Shown: piece by piece, positions 37,801 to 52,800 of the stretch
Position numbering within the stretch: position 1 is the stretch's first letter
Layout: every line of letters starts with the position of its first letter
Assembly (NCBI RefSeq): GCF_018873765.1
Contig: NC_057922.1
Location: forward strand, 8,383,563-8,447,562
Direction: 5' to 3'
Source of the DNA: Telopea speciosissima
Lineage: Eukaryota > Streptophyta > Magnoliopsida > Proteales > Proteaceae
DNA length: 64,000 nt
Translations under genes and position numbers: made by a program
The notes under the pieces: model-generated
Database searches by the model: none
Told to the model about the DNA's origin: nothing
What the model saw: only the letters and a program-made list of their open reading frames with translations

Positions 37801-40800
37801 GGTGTTCTGGGTATTTTAGATATTCTGTGGATATCAAAACAAACAGCATGTTCTATTTCCTGTGGATGTGTTGTAATGCTTTGATCTTTAGATGATCAAA
37901 TCCTAATCCTTTGATGTTAATAAAGTGATTTAAATTGATTCATGACCTTCAGCTCCTGCCCATTAGTTTGGTCCAGTCCTTGACCAGCTTTACTCCTGCT
38001 TTCAGAGAGGCTGTTTTCAGACTCGAACCCGTGACCATTTGGTCACAATGGAGCAACCTTTATAATTGACCCAAAGACTGATTCTGTTTTAACCCTGAGC
38101 ACCAAAGGTGATCAGATGGGGAATCCAGCATTACACAATATACTTACCAGAAAAAAAAGAAGGGAAAAGACCATTAGTTTCAGCCTACTACCTCCTAATC
38201 CAACAGAATAGTAAAGAACAGTTAATTTAATCATCCATTGAATGCCAGGATTGGAATAGTTACAAATTAATATATTACAGACAAGGAGGCTTTGATGCAT
38301 TTCAGAAACTTTTGATGCTTCAAAAAAGATTGAACAGTTCTAATCATTCACTGATGGATTAGTATTTGATAAAGTTGTCAGAATTACAGTGGACATGGCA
38401 ACTCCATCATGTTACAGCTCATAAGAAGTGGTTTCCACAGGCCAAGTCCAGCATCTCTTCTTCCTCAGTTATCTTAACTGGCACTTGAAGCTCTGAATGT
38501 TAAAATTACTCTACAAATTGTATCTTCAAAATTTGCTCACCTGGCCTGTTGTTGAAGATGATGTTAGCGTGAAACACGAAAACATGGCATTCGTTGAAGA
38601 CCACTAAACCTTTCCATCCTTTAAAGGGAGGTGAAGGTGCTTCTCATCTTTCATGGTTGTTGAAGATGATGCAGAAACAGAATTAATGCCTTTAGAGGGA
38701 GATGAAGGAGGAGAAGGAACATGCCTGGGCAACATCTGTTCCCAGTACACTTTTGGCAACCTTGATGCTTCTGAGAGAACAAAGAAGGTGAGAAGACTCA
38801 ACAGAAAACCCTTGTGCCACAACCCTGACATCTCTCTGTACACTCAAAGACTACCCACAGCCCTTAGCTTTAGAGAAGAACTAGTGAGTTTGTGACAAAC
38901 AGACATGTTGATTACTCTATGAAAGCTGCCAACTAGTCTGCTAAGGAAAGATTTCTCAATGGCAGACAAAGCCTATTTGATAAATATAGTATATAGATTC
39001 TCACTCATGCTGTTGTACTTAATTATCTATTACTCTATTAGAAGTAGGAGTTCATGTGCATTATTAAGAGGTTTTCTTATCCTCTGGACCACCAAAAGTT
39101 GGTTTAGCCTTGGAATTCTAATAAGAAATCCAATTTTCTTTTACAGATTGGAACCAAAGGTTGGTTTCCAGAAACTTGCTGTAAGTGGTCATCCAACTCT
39201 AATCAGTGATACTACTAATGATATAATTACTTGAAGAGTCATTTAATTAAGTTGATTTTGTTTATGAGGTATCAGATCCATACATTGCTTCTGCAATCTT
39301 ACAAGCAGTTCAATCCATGTAGAAGGTTAAGGCGCGTTCGATGGGTTATCTTAGAAGATTTCCTAAACGAAGAACGCTTTTACCCCTAATCATCTCATAC
39401 ATTGTATCCTCTAAACCTAATGTGACTTTAAGATTCCCCCCCCCCCCCCCCCTATTAAAGTTCCCTTTCTGTCTAAGGTAAAAATGAACTCATTCAAACT
39501 GAAGCTCCTTTATTCCCAAGTATCAATCATGAAAACATGAGGAGAGGCTTTGAGGTTCATTTTTAGAAAGGTGAGAAGCCAGACAAGCCCCAAAAGAAAA
39601 GTTAAAGGAAAAGCTAAAAAATAGTTTCAGAGAAGCATCTTTGCACTTATGTATACAGTTTTACCAACAAAGAAGAAAGTTTAGCAGTTGTGTCAGGTGA
39701 AGTGAGATATTTTTATGCATTTTTCAATTTCAGAAGTTGATGCTTGTCGGATGAAGATATATTATCTTTGTGTGGATGTCTTGTGTTAGGATGAATTGGT
39801 TGGTGAGCTGTTCATTCCCTCCTAATTGGGACCACTCTGCTCAAAGAACACTTACTTCTCATGGCAGTTTATGTGGAAGCTGTCTATCTTAAGGCTAATT
39901 CCTGGCTTTTTTTCTCTATTGGAAACTGTATATTAAGGCTGTGTTTGGTAAGCATTCTTGAAATGCATTCTGAGATGCTAAAAACAACTGCTGTTTCTTT
40001 GAGTAGGGATCATCAAATGGTCCCCCTACTCATAACAACAGTGGCCTAAAATTATAACAACAATTTTTTTGGTCATGAAATGCAACTAGGTGAGTCTGCA
40101 ACCTGGCTAGTACAGCATCAAATTTTTCCGAGTTCGAGTTTTTTGTAGAGTACCCATTTGGTAACAAACTGGATACAGGTTTTATAATCGTTGGATTCGA
40201 TAATCCGAGGCAGTGATCCTAGTTCTGTTGTATCCTATAAGCACAGTGTTAATGGGTTAAACCCATTTGAATTTGAGGCAGTTTCCAATCTTGGATCTTG
40301 GACATAGAAAGTAATGGCTTTTCCATTCTCCTTTCAAGATCCCAAGTCACTCTCTTAGTGGTGTTATCATTGATCTTCACTTGCACACAATAATGTAATT
40401 CTCCATCAATTGGTGGCAATGTTTTATGATTTTTGTCCTATTAGTTTGTTTTGATTATTGCATAGCATTCTGCTCCACAAAGCATTGCAAGTCTTGGAAC
40501 CTAATCATAAAGCCATTCTTTTATCTTTAGTCTTTATGTTTCACTGTTCTCCATCAAAGCTTCTCAGTATGAGCTGGATGGACAACAAGCCAATCAGAAT
40601 TCTAGAACAGTTATCCTATAATTCTCCATTGGGTCAGGTTGGCAAAGTCCCAACCCTAATCCATCCAAAACATTAAATGGAAATGCTAAGTAGACCAAAT
40701 TGAAAGCAGTCTCCATAGGACCAACCCCTTGTTTGGGATCTAGAGCAACCAAAAGAAGCCCTAGCTAAAGAGTGGAGAACACTTCCAAGTAGTACAAATG

Positions 40801-43800
40801 ATTGGAATTACCATCTTTAGATGAAACCCTAATAGCTCTCTAGCTGAAATCATATACATTTATTTCATATAGGCAAGGGCTTGGATTGGGCTTGGGCAGG
40901 GAGGTGAAAATCTGAGGCTGGTCTGATCTGGGCACCTAGACCTTCCTTCTTAGGCCATTTCTCACAACCAGAACTGCCCAAAAGGCACAGTGCCTGCTTT
41001 ATAAGTTACCAGCTCACTGAGGTACCCACTGATTATATTATAAAAATAATTATAAGTATTTACCCGCAGTCCCAGGCGGCTTGACAAGTCTAGGCCGCTG
41101 GCCATAGGCCCAAGCACCCAGAACAGCCTGTCAGTAAGCCCAGAACAACTACTGTAAGCCCATTAAATCAATTTTAGGCCCAGTAACATGTCAATTTTGT
41201 GTGCAATATCATGAGCTGCCCCGTGAAAATCCTGCATCGGGCTCGTCTCCAGGGAGGCATCCAATGGCGCTAGGCCACTGGGTGTGCGGGGAGATGTGCC
41301 CTTAGGCAGTGGGGTCTCTGGAGAGGAGCCGAACCCTACGGGTTGTTGGCACACATCTTTGCATGTCCAGCAGTCCAGCGCTGTCTTGAGCGCTGGGGTC
41401 CTTGGAGAGGAGCCGAACCCTACAGGTGGTTTTCTAAAAATAAGAAAATAAAATATGGAGAAAAGATTTGGACTCCATAGTTTGAAGCCATCCACCGCGG
41501 AAAAGGGATAAACACTCCTTCCTTATTTAACATAGATCCCGAAGTACCCTTCAAGTCACATTATTGCTGCCATCATTACTCTCTTTTTTTTCTCCACCAA
41601 CCAGAAAAATTCTCCCCATTAAATAGATATATGTTAATTTTCATATAGATGATTTATTTTTATTTTTACATATATGTGGTCAATGGTTATGGGAGATCGC
41701 TTTATAATGAAAAGTTCATTATGGTTTGCATAACGGTCTCTTTCATTTTCAAGCAGCCTGATTCTATTGGCATTAGGGTCCTCTATTGTCGAGCTGCCCC
41801 TACTGTCATGTGTGCCTCAGGCACAGCGAGGCGGCAAAAAGATCGCCTTACCCTTGCCCAAAATGGGGGTAAGGCAGTCTTTAGCATCTCGCTGTGTCTA
41901 AGATGCACGATAGTAGGGGCAGCTTAGAAGTAGAGGATCCGAATCCGGTTCTATTGTCCTAACTTTATGTCCTTTTGCAATTCAAAGTGGGGAAATTTAA
42001 GAGAGTTTAATCTCTAGTATTAAAATTATTGGTCTTATGCATCTCTTAAGTCTTACAATAAAGACATTTTTGCCATGTCACTGCTATTAAGGAATCCTTC
42101 ATTGTCCAGATCCAGGGTCTCGAGGAGTTGGTTCCTACTGAAAAAGTCACAAATAAACTCATTGAGTTAAATAATACCCTCAAATTGTTAGAATAAGTAG
42201 AGGAAGCTTTCTGATGTCACAAATGATTAACTCTCACAAGTAAGTTCACCTGCATGTATGTGCAAATGATCCATACTCATTCATTAATACGACACGCTAT
42301 GATATGGAACAATGAAATTTTTTTTTGGTAAATATAGAGCAATGAAATTGATAGCCCTAAAGGTGAGACGAAGGGTATTAATGAAAATAAAAGACACAAA
42401 TGGTTACCTCTCACATGTACGTTTATCAGTACGTACATGATCCATTTTCCCTAAAGGTATACGGTATACTTCTACTTCCCTGTGTAATTTTAAACTCCAA
42501 CAAGGGCCGAGTCTCCTGACACATCTTAAGTGTCACCAACAATGGTGTGTGGTGAATGGTGTGCAGTGACGACAGTTAGATATCACTCTCAGATAACGGG
42601 GAAATAAGTGAGGAAAAAAGGGGGAGAGGGAATCTTTTGACGGCACCGTCTACTCAGTCAGTCCTCACCACCCACTCGTCGACCCCTGCTCTCTCTCTCT
42701 CTCTCTCTCTCTCCACAGCTCACACTTCTCTCACTCATACACTCTCTCACTCACAGTCTCCCACTCTTCCTGAGAAGAGAAGCTTTAGCATCAAAAATTA
42801 AAAATGGCTTCTACATTTTCCATCATCTCTCCCCATTTCACTCCTCTCCTCTTCTCCCATTTGCTTCTCTTCCACTTCTTCCTTCACACCCACCCGCCCC
42901 TCGTCTCCGCCCTTAACATCACAGCCCTCCTCTCCCCTTTCCCAGATCTCTCCATCTTCAACAACCTCCTCACCACATCCGCCGTCGCCTCAGATCTTTC
43001 CCTTCGCTCCTCCCTCACTCTCCTCGCCGTCCCCAACCGTTTCCTCAGCTCATCCGACCTCGTTCGTCACCCTTACGCCGTTGCCGACGTCCTCCGCTTC
43101 CACGTCCTCCTCCAGTATCTCTCCTGGCCTGACCTTCTCCAAGTCCCTCCTAACGGCAAGCTCGTCACCACTCTCTTCCAGGCCACCGGCCGTGCTACCG
43201 CCGACCTCGGCTCCGTCAACATCACCCGCAACCCCTCCGACACCACAGTCTATGTTCGCTCTACCAATTCTTCCTCCTCCACCACCCCAATTCCCATTCT
43301 CTCTCTTGTCAAAACCCTCCCTTACAATGTCTCCATCTTCACCGTTAATTCACTCCTTGTCCCCCCCGGCTTCGATCTAATGGCCTCCGAGAACCAACCC
43401 CCTGTGGGTCTCAACATCACCGAGGTCCTGATCAATAGCCATAACTTCAATGTTGCTGCTTCCATGCTCACCGCTTCTGGGGTTGCTAAGGAGTTCGAGG
43501 ACGACGAAGGTGGAGCTGGGATTACTTTTTTCGTCCCCACTGATATGGCTTTCGCTGATCTTCCCATCATGGAGAGGCTTCAGTCTTTACCTGCTGACAA
43601 GAAGGCTGTGATCTTGAAGTTTCATGTTTTGCATTCTTATTACCCTTTGGGTTCACTGGAATCTATAGTGAACCCTGTGCAGCCCACGTTGGCGACGGAG
43701 GACACGGGGGCTGGTCGATTTACTCTGAATATTACGAGGGTTAATGGGTCGGTGGCGATCGATACGGGGATTGTTCTGGCCTCGATAACGCAAACGGTTT

Positions 43801-46800
43801 TTGATCAGAACCCGGTTTCGATTTTTGCTGTTTCCATGGTTTTGTTGCCCAAGGAGATTTTTGGTAACGAACCCACGGGGCCTGCCAGTAGAATTCTGGG
43901 AGCTCAGCCTCCGGATGTGTCATTGTCGCCACAGGATTCACCATCCCCTTCGTCTTCGCCGGGTTTTCACGCTGAGATTCGATCGAGTGCGGCTGTTGTT
44001 GAGCTATGCAAAGCCATTGCTCTGCTCTGTATATCGTTCAATTACTTGGTCTGGTTGTAATATTTATATAGTATTTAATTTTTTTTGTTTTCTCCTCCTC
44101 TTAATCTTAATTTTTTTGGAGGTATATTAATTGGGCTTTCTTGGAATAATTTGAGAACAAAAGCACCAATTTATTGTTTGATTTCTGTTCTTCGATGTAT
44201 GTTTTCTTGTAAAGAGGCTGTATTCGGTTCCTGTTTTTCTTGGAATTTTCGTTTGGGATGGTCTGTCGGTATGGGTGCAAGCAAGAAGGGGTTTTGTTTC
44301 TGTTGTATTACCATAGTGATCTCAAGAACTTGTTTAACTTATGAGAAAGGAATTGACAATTAGCTGTTCCTGTTAAAAGGAAAGGATGAAAGTTTAACCT
44401 TTGTAGTCTTGATTTTATTGATTGCCTCTTTTTATGAATACCAAGATAGAAAACTTGAGACAAAATTGGTTGAAATACAAGGCATGTTTCTACACTCTTT
44501 ACTCATCTCTTCTTGATCAATCTCCATTTTCTGTCTGTTTCTCTTCACCTCATGTCTCCAGTAGGTCCTCCTGAGAGATTGCAACATGGGAGATTGCTAT
44601 ATTGAAGCTTCTGGTGGTCAGAGTCCTATGTGGGAACACCCTGGCCTACAGTTGGAAAGAATTCATCCTGACCTCAAGATTCAGGTGAAGACAGAGTTTA
44701 TGTAAGATGGATATCGAAGGGTCTCCACAGTGTTGTTTTGCATTGATGTTTAAGGTCATAATTCTCCTTGTTGAATTACAGTGATTATTCGATTTAAACA
44801 AGAAAAATAGAAAACGGTAATGGAGCCCAACAACATAGATGCTAAAAGTCAATACATGTATTCGTTTTTCTATACAGAAAAGGAGAACAAAATAATAAGT
44901 ACATAAAATTTTTTCAAACAAATTATGATGATGGAATATCTAGAGGTTTACATATCATTATCTAAATATCCAATGGCAACAAATCTATGTATGGTATAGT
45001 TCCTTTTCTTATGCAAGTGCACAATCATGAAAACTCAGAGGAAGAAGAAGAGACAAAGAGTCATAGATAGCAAAACAGTGATTGAAAAATTACTCTGTTT
45101 CTTCATCAGTTTGACTAGTGAAGAATAATCCATTTCAATAACCATCTCATTAACTATCTGAACCCATTTCAATAACAGTCTCATTAACTATCTGACATAT
45201 CTAGAATTAGTTGGAGTAGAAAAGGAACTGGGAGATGCTGACAAAAGCAAATGTGATGGAAGCAATGGCCACGCGTATGGTGACCTCTCTCTTTTGTCTG
45301 TTTAGTCTATCTTTCATACATACACACACGGAGACAAAATGTGCACACTAATTCCTTTTTCTTTCTCCATGTGATCCCGCTCTTTTGGGTGCTCAGCTAT
45401 CCAGTCCTATTGACATTTCCTGTTTTTAGAAGAGTTTGGTTCTACTTTTGATTTTTTGCTTTTTCTACTTGGTGAAATTCATCTTTTGGTTTAGACCAAC
45501 AAGCTTGTGTTTTGTAGCCATTATTTGGTTGCGAAGTGCCTGGTTGACAATTGTTTATTTTGATTTATGTTTTATTCAGGAGGACTTACATAATAACGGT
45601 TCCACTAACCAAGCTTGGATCCCCCTGTATGGAAGGGTGTTTTGTCTTTGAGTTGAAAAGATGACCTATGATCTGTATACTGCAGCTGCCTATTTTGATC
45701 CTTTTAGTGGTAGAACCCAATGGCAGATTTCCAGGAAACTTGCCACTGATGCTGAAAGTCCACCGGAGTGATTTCCTAATGTATTGGATATTGATCATAA
45801 GACCAGATTCTGTTGGAGGTAATCATTCCTTGTTGTTTCTTTCCAATTATACCTTTCATTAGGCTAATTATTCATGACAGGATATGGATCTTGCATAAAG
45901 CTTAATATCTAATCTTTGTATATCTGAAGATGGTTAGGATTTACTCAGGTAGTGTGAAATTTTATCTGCAACTAATTCAGAAACCCTGTGTCTAGGTTCT
46001 CGAATGTATAGAGCATTAAAAAAATGACTGAAATCTTATTATTCCTTTTTTCGCACACACACACACACAATAGCAACTTAGCAGCTATTGTTCCATTGAT
46101 CAGTAAATGAATTTTCTGTTGAAATTAATTCAAGCTTTATTTTTTGTACGTGGATGTCTTTATCTTTTCACATTTCCATTTTACACAACGTTGTTTATGA
46201 TGTACATCTGGAGCATGCGTCATCAATCAATAGTGACAACAGGACAGGGTGCTAATGAAGTACAACGCATGGAGCATAGAGGTAACAGTGCTGCTAAAAG
46301 GCCTCAAATTTGCCAATGTGGTAGCTATAAGTAACGATAGAACCCTTTCCTTGTTAGGGAGACAGGAAGAACTGATGATGTTTCTATTCAACCCCTAAGA
46401 CAACATATTGTTGGGGATATGATGTCTTGTATTCCGTCGTTTGCATAAGTGGGATGATTCCAAAGTATCCTTGAAATTCCTTACAAAGATTATAGAGGGA
46501 AATGAAAATTCAAGTAAAATTTCTTCTTTTGTTTGGGCAGTTGCTTGGAAAGAATTTCCTTCTTGAAAAATCTTCAAAGAAGGTGTTATTTGGGGACTCT
46601 GTGCTTCATTAGTTAACAGAAGAACCTAGGGCAACAACAACAACAAACTCAGCCTTATCCCAACTTAATGAGGTTGGCTACATGTGTAGGATCCAACAAT
46701 GTGCGGAAAACAGGGTTTAACAACCCCCCCCCCCCAAAAAAAAAAAAAGAGAAAAGAGAGATGGGGAAACAGATGAGAGATGAAAAAGGGGAAGGACAAA

Positions 46801-49800
46801 TGAAAGAGGAGTAAAAAATATAAAAATGAAAGATGAAAGCTAGTAAGAGAAAAGAGGCATAGCCCAGCTCGTCAAGAGAATCTCAGCTAAATGGGGTCTA
46901 CGACATGGATCCTTGACCTCCAGTAGGCTCTGTCTGAGGTCATACTTGTAACAAGCCCTAGCTTATGCATGTCCTTCCTCACCAACCACCACCCTCATAG
47001 TAAGCTTGATCCTCGTGGTCTCAGGTGCATTTTTCTTGGCTACTTCGCCACTCATAAAGGCTACAAGTGCTACCATCCACCTCGGCGCTTGTTTGTCACT
47101 ATGGATGTTGTCTTTCATGAGTCTAGTCTGCAACACCTCTTCAGTGGGAGATTTCTACTACTTAGGTAGATGTGCTGCCTCCTACCTCCTCTTTAGACAT
47201 ATTTCCATCATTGCCAGTTGTTGCACATGACATTGTTTAGGGGGAGATTGTTACTGAACAACCAGGACCAGATTTGCGTGTTTATGTTTAATCTCGTAAA
47301 AAACAGACAGACACCACTACCACCACGACACCTACTCTACCTAGCCAGTCGCCCTCTCTTGATCCAGGTTTGCCTTCAACCCCGTTGGTTCCATCTGCTC
47401 CATCTGGTAATTCTCTTCCCTCTAGTGCTAATGATCCTTCCCTTGATCCATCTCTTGACTTACCTATTGCTGTCCACAAAGGTAAACGGTCATGTACCCA
47501 ACATCCCATAACTTAGGTTGTTTCTTATTCTTCACTTTCTCCTTTCTATGATACGTTTGTGTCTTCTTTGTCATCTATTTCTATTCCTTAGAATTGGTAG
47601 GAAGCTCTTGCAAACCCACGCTGGAAGGCAACCATGGTTGAAGAGATGCAAGCACTGGGAAAAAATGACGCATGGGATCTAGTTAGTCTTCCTCCACAAA
47701 AGAACACTGTCAATTGCAAGTGGGTTTTCACAGAGAAGCAAAAAGTCGATGACACAGTGGATTGCTACAAAGCCAGGCTTGTTGCCAGGGGATTTACCCA
47801 GACATATGGGATTGATTATCAGGAGACCTTTGCCCCAGTTGCTAAGATGAACAGTATTCGTGTCATCCTCTCTTGTGCAGTAAATTTGGGATGGGAATTG
47901 CAACAACTTGATGTCAAAAATGCATTTCTTCATGGCGAACTTGAAGAAGTGTATATGGAGATTCCCCTAGGTTTTGCATGTCATAATATTCAAGGGAAGG
48001 TGTGCTAACTGAAATGTGCATTGTATGGGCTGAAACAGTCTCCTCGTGCTTGTTTGAGAGATTTCACAAGGCTGTGGTGTTTGTTGGCTACACCCAAAGC
48101 AATGCTGATCACACTTTGTTCATCAAGCTGTCCGGTGGTAAGATCGCACTTTTCATTATATATACTGATGATATTGTCATCATAGGAGATGATACTGAAG
48201 AAATTTCCCATCTCAAGGAATATTTGGGCAATACATTTGAAATTAAAGATCTGGATAAGCTTCGCTACTTTCTTGGCATTGAAGTTGCTTGGTCTACCAG
48301 AGGATTGTTCCTAAATCAACCAAATATACCCTTGATCTCCTATTAGAGATTAGTATTTTGGGGTGCAAGCCTTCAAATACCCCTGCTAATGCTCATCTTG
48401 TGAGCAAGGATGGTGAATCTGTGGATAGGGGGCGATATCAGAGATTGATGCGGAGGTTAATCTAGCTCTCCCATACTCGGCCAAACATTGCTTATGTTGT
48501 CAGTCTTGTTAGTCAGTACATGCATGATCCATACTCCTCCCATATGGAAATTGTGTTTCGTATTCTCCGTTATCTGAAATCTGCTCCAAGATGAGGGCTT
48601 CTTTACTCTCCTCATGCTCTTCTACGAGTTGAGGCTTTCACACATGTCGGTTGGGCTGGTTCCCCTGATGATTGCAAGTCTACATCTGGTTATGGCACAT
48701 TTGTAGGTGGAAACTTGGTTACCTGGAGAAGCAAGAAGCAGGCTGTTGTGGCTCGGTCCAGTGCTAAAGCAAAGTTTCGAGTTATGGCCCATGGTATTTG
48801 TGAACTTTGTGGCTCAAAAGTCTTTTAACAGATTTGGCTGTTCCCGTTGTTCTTCTTATGATGCTATAAAGCCATCAATATTGCTCATAATCCAATTCAG
48901 CATGATCAGACAAAGCATATGGAGATTGAGCATCACTTCATTAAAGAAAAGCTGGACTCGGGTCTTATCTGCTCCTGTTAAGTCTAGTGACCAATTGGCT
49001 AATGTGTTTCCCAAAGGTCCTAATAGTACTGTTTTCCATCCTATTGTGTGCAAGTTGGGCATGTGTGACATTTATGCACCAACTTGAGGGGGAGTGTTGT
49101 AATATGGGTGTAAGGGTAGAATTGTCCACATGGATATTTCTGTAATTGTACCCTCTTCCATTCTATTATAAATGAAGGTCTGACTGTGTCTCACTGACAT
49201 AAGTCAGATTTCCCCAATCAATAGGTTTTTTTGTCTGTGTCTGTTTCCATCCCGTAAGTCCGTTATGTGATATTGTTAAGTAGAAGGACTAAAACTTGAT
49301 GAAAATTTCTATCATTTGGGGGTTAAATGGTTACATCTCACATGAATTGTCCTTATGTGTGATAATGGACAAGTTGTGAGATCATCCTTTTGGATCACCC
49401 CACTTGGCCCATTCACAACCGTTGGATTAAAAAAGAATCTGTTCTACACATATGGACATGTGAAACTTTAATCACTCTTATGAAAGCATTGGCTATACTA
49501 TACCCCTTTTCTCTATTTTCTGTTTATTCTTCAATATGTATTTCCTGTTCTGTGTTATACACTTATACTCAACATCTGAAACATATTCGAAGACCTATTG
49601 TTGCTGCTGGAATATTGTTTGGTTCTTAGAAAAGTGCCATGTTGCTGCTTCGTCAGTTGCTGGTTGGAAAGCGGTTTTACTTCCCTGGTTTTCCCTTGCT
49701 GAGATCTTCGAAGGCCAAGAACTGCAGATCCAACCATCAGATCAACCTGTGACAGTAATTTGACAGCCATATACATTCCATACAATATCCCTTCGATTAC

Positions 49801-52800
49801 AGTTTGGAGATCATCGCATAGCTGGGTTAGTTGATGTCCATTAGTTACTATTTTGATTCATAACCTTCTAATTCTGAATTACTTCCATAGTTCTTTAATC
49901 AGCCATCAGTTTAGGCTGAAAATCTCAAGAGTTCTTTTCCTCAACAAGGGCTACCTTCGACTGGAAGGCCTAGTCCATCAGATCTGTCAGTTGCTACTTC
50001 TGAGATACTAATTCTGTGATTTGGTCTATCTTGGTGTTCTGCCAACAGTAAAGGCTGAGTACTGTCTATTTTCTGTAATTGACTCTTAGCATTGTGTTTC
50101 AGACCCTAGATTGTTTGGTGTATTAAGGGTTACATCAGTAGCTGGTAATTGACTGATTTCCTTGAGAAAATGTTGCTGGAACCACTGGTTGAACCCTACT
50201 GTTTGTCGGTACCTATGATCCTACTGTAGGTTAGGACATCATTGGCCTAATCCTACATTATTCTCCCAGTAAGGTTCAGAAACCCATTTTAATTTCCTAG
50301 TGTGATTAATATACTGTCTTAGAATCCTAATTGGATTAGGAATTTTTATCAGTTCAACTAAAACTGCTACTTATGAGCCCTAGGCAACCTGTGATGATAA
50401 CCTTTTTTGTTTTTGATCTGAGAATAAAAGTTCTTATTATTATTTTCATTTTAACAATTAAAGAAAGAAAGAAGTATTGATTGTGTGATTATATCAGGGT
50501 ATTCCTCTATCGATTTAGTCCTGTGTGTCAGTTGAATATGCTCATGGAAGTTGCCAGCTAGTTTGGCTGATAAGGTCTTTGGCTTGTCATGGCCAAGACC
50601 TGGGATTGAGTGCTGTCTTCATCCTCCTTATCCCTGCCCCCTCAGGTACCCCCAAAGTACTAAGTGATTAATAAATTGTCTGACTAAAACAAATGATATG
50701 CTCATTTGTAGACTTAAGTTCACTTCTTTGGTAGTTGTGATATGTAAATTTATCTTATAGCATTCTTGTACTTTGCAGGTTGGTTTGTCACATGAGTTGC
50801 TTGAAACACACCCTGAACTATAGAGTTTCCAGACAAGGAATTTTGTTATGTGAGGCATTATGCTTAGCTTTGAAAACTACCCATACGTATCTACCACGTG
50901 CAGTCAATTTGGCAACAGATTTGAGGCATGGGTTGACCCTATTATCCCCCATCAACCCTGAGGAAGAGTAGGGGGAAAAATAGCCAAAAAGTCAAAGATA
51001 AGTTTAAAAATATTGGCCATTGAAAAATACACGGAATAAGACCAATATAAGGTGGGCCATATGGTTGCATTGGACTCCAAATTTGACATGTGGCGAATTA
51101 TGGGGGTCCTATGATTGAATGGCTGAAACTTGCCACATCATTTGCTATGTGGCTGAATTATGAGGGCTGTTATGCCAAGGCTGGTCGAATGATAGTTTGC
51201 CAGACTTGCGCCTTCCTATTATGCAGTTCCTTTCTGTAATGAGCAATGCTCTCATGTAGACCTTGTTTCTTGGATGAAACATTAGCCAATTCATGTGCTT
51301 AAGCTGAATTTGTTAGGTATTTCAAACTGGGCTTTGGCACACACAAACACTGGTCTTTTGATTGCCAAATCAACCTCTCATCCACTTCACTTTTTTCTCT
51401 GAACTTAAATAGGCTACTGATGACTCCAAATCTATATTTGGTAATTAGAAAAATGATGAAAAAAATTGTTTATAAATTTCTATTTAGATGATTAGATCTC
51501 TCTCAATCTACTTTACCTTGTCACAAACTGAAATAGAGTTCTGATTTCAACAGCTACAGCTCTCTCTCTCTCTCAATTTTTTAAAGCTGGCCATTGATCA
51601 CTACTTCATTTCCAGTTGGCATCGAGAAAGAAGTTGAGACAACCAGTGAAGATAAGTTCATGCATTTGATAGGTTACTGCATGCAGCAATGAATTGCACT
51701 CATAGTTCTTCACTTTGTTGTATCGTTCCTTGCAGTATTTATATTCTGCACAGCCTTTGTGAATAGTGGCTGCAGAAAATCTGTGACAAGCTGGGTAAGA
51801 ATCCAAGTTTTAAGGATGTTGGCTCCTTGGCTCCCTTCAGGTTGAATCAATGAAAAGGTTGTAGCTATCCTATTGGTTGGACCGGCTGGAGACCCAGCCC
51901 CTTGCCATAAGCACAAGTATGTAGAAGCACTTGCACTTATGGATGCTGAACATCATGGGTGATGAGTTTTGGCTGTGCTCTTGAGTGCCTGCACTCAAAT
52001 CCCTGAGGCTACATATGTATCATCAATTCTTAAACCGTATAACAAACATTGGGTAGCTAAATCCCGGAAACAGCTCTCAATAATAGTAGTTGCTTCAAAC
52101 CCAATTTTATCTTCAGGTTGACATGAGCCATCCGTCCATGTCTTGAAATGAAGCAAGCTTCTGAATAAGCAAGGGGTACTAATAGTAGGCTTGATGCTAT
52201 TGATAGTTAATGGTGGTGTTTTTTTCTAATATTTTTTGGGTAATCGGGGAAGAACTTTTCAGTGTTTCATATTCCATCATTGGTGTTGCAGTGATTTCAC
52301 TAATGAAGATGTTTGTCCAGGCCTTCCTTATCTATTACAGTTTATTTTATTTGCTTATCCTGAAGTATTTCCTTATGGCCTGTTTGATTTGTTGTTAAAT
52401 CTTCATTGCATATGATATCTTACATGATTTTTTTTTTCAACGGTTTTTTTTTGTGCATCTGGGGACCCAAGGGTTAGGTATCTGGGAACTCTTAAATTGG
52501 AATGGTAGAGTCCATACCTGGCCTGTGGTTTCAATACTAGTACCAGCAACATTCTCACTACAACCTTGCCAAGAACTATATGAAAGAACAATCAAGTGAA
52601 TTAGTGACCCAGTGTTTAGGGTAGAGCCAGGTGAAGAGACAGTACATAACCTTTGTATTATCTGCAGCAGTGGTGGCTTTCCCACCAGAAGTGAAGGACC
52701 TAGCCAGGGTGAACAACTGTGTTGGCTGATCTTTATTGGATTGGCAAATCACAATCTGACCCATGATTCTGTGTCAAATCCATTCATACCATCACCGGTG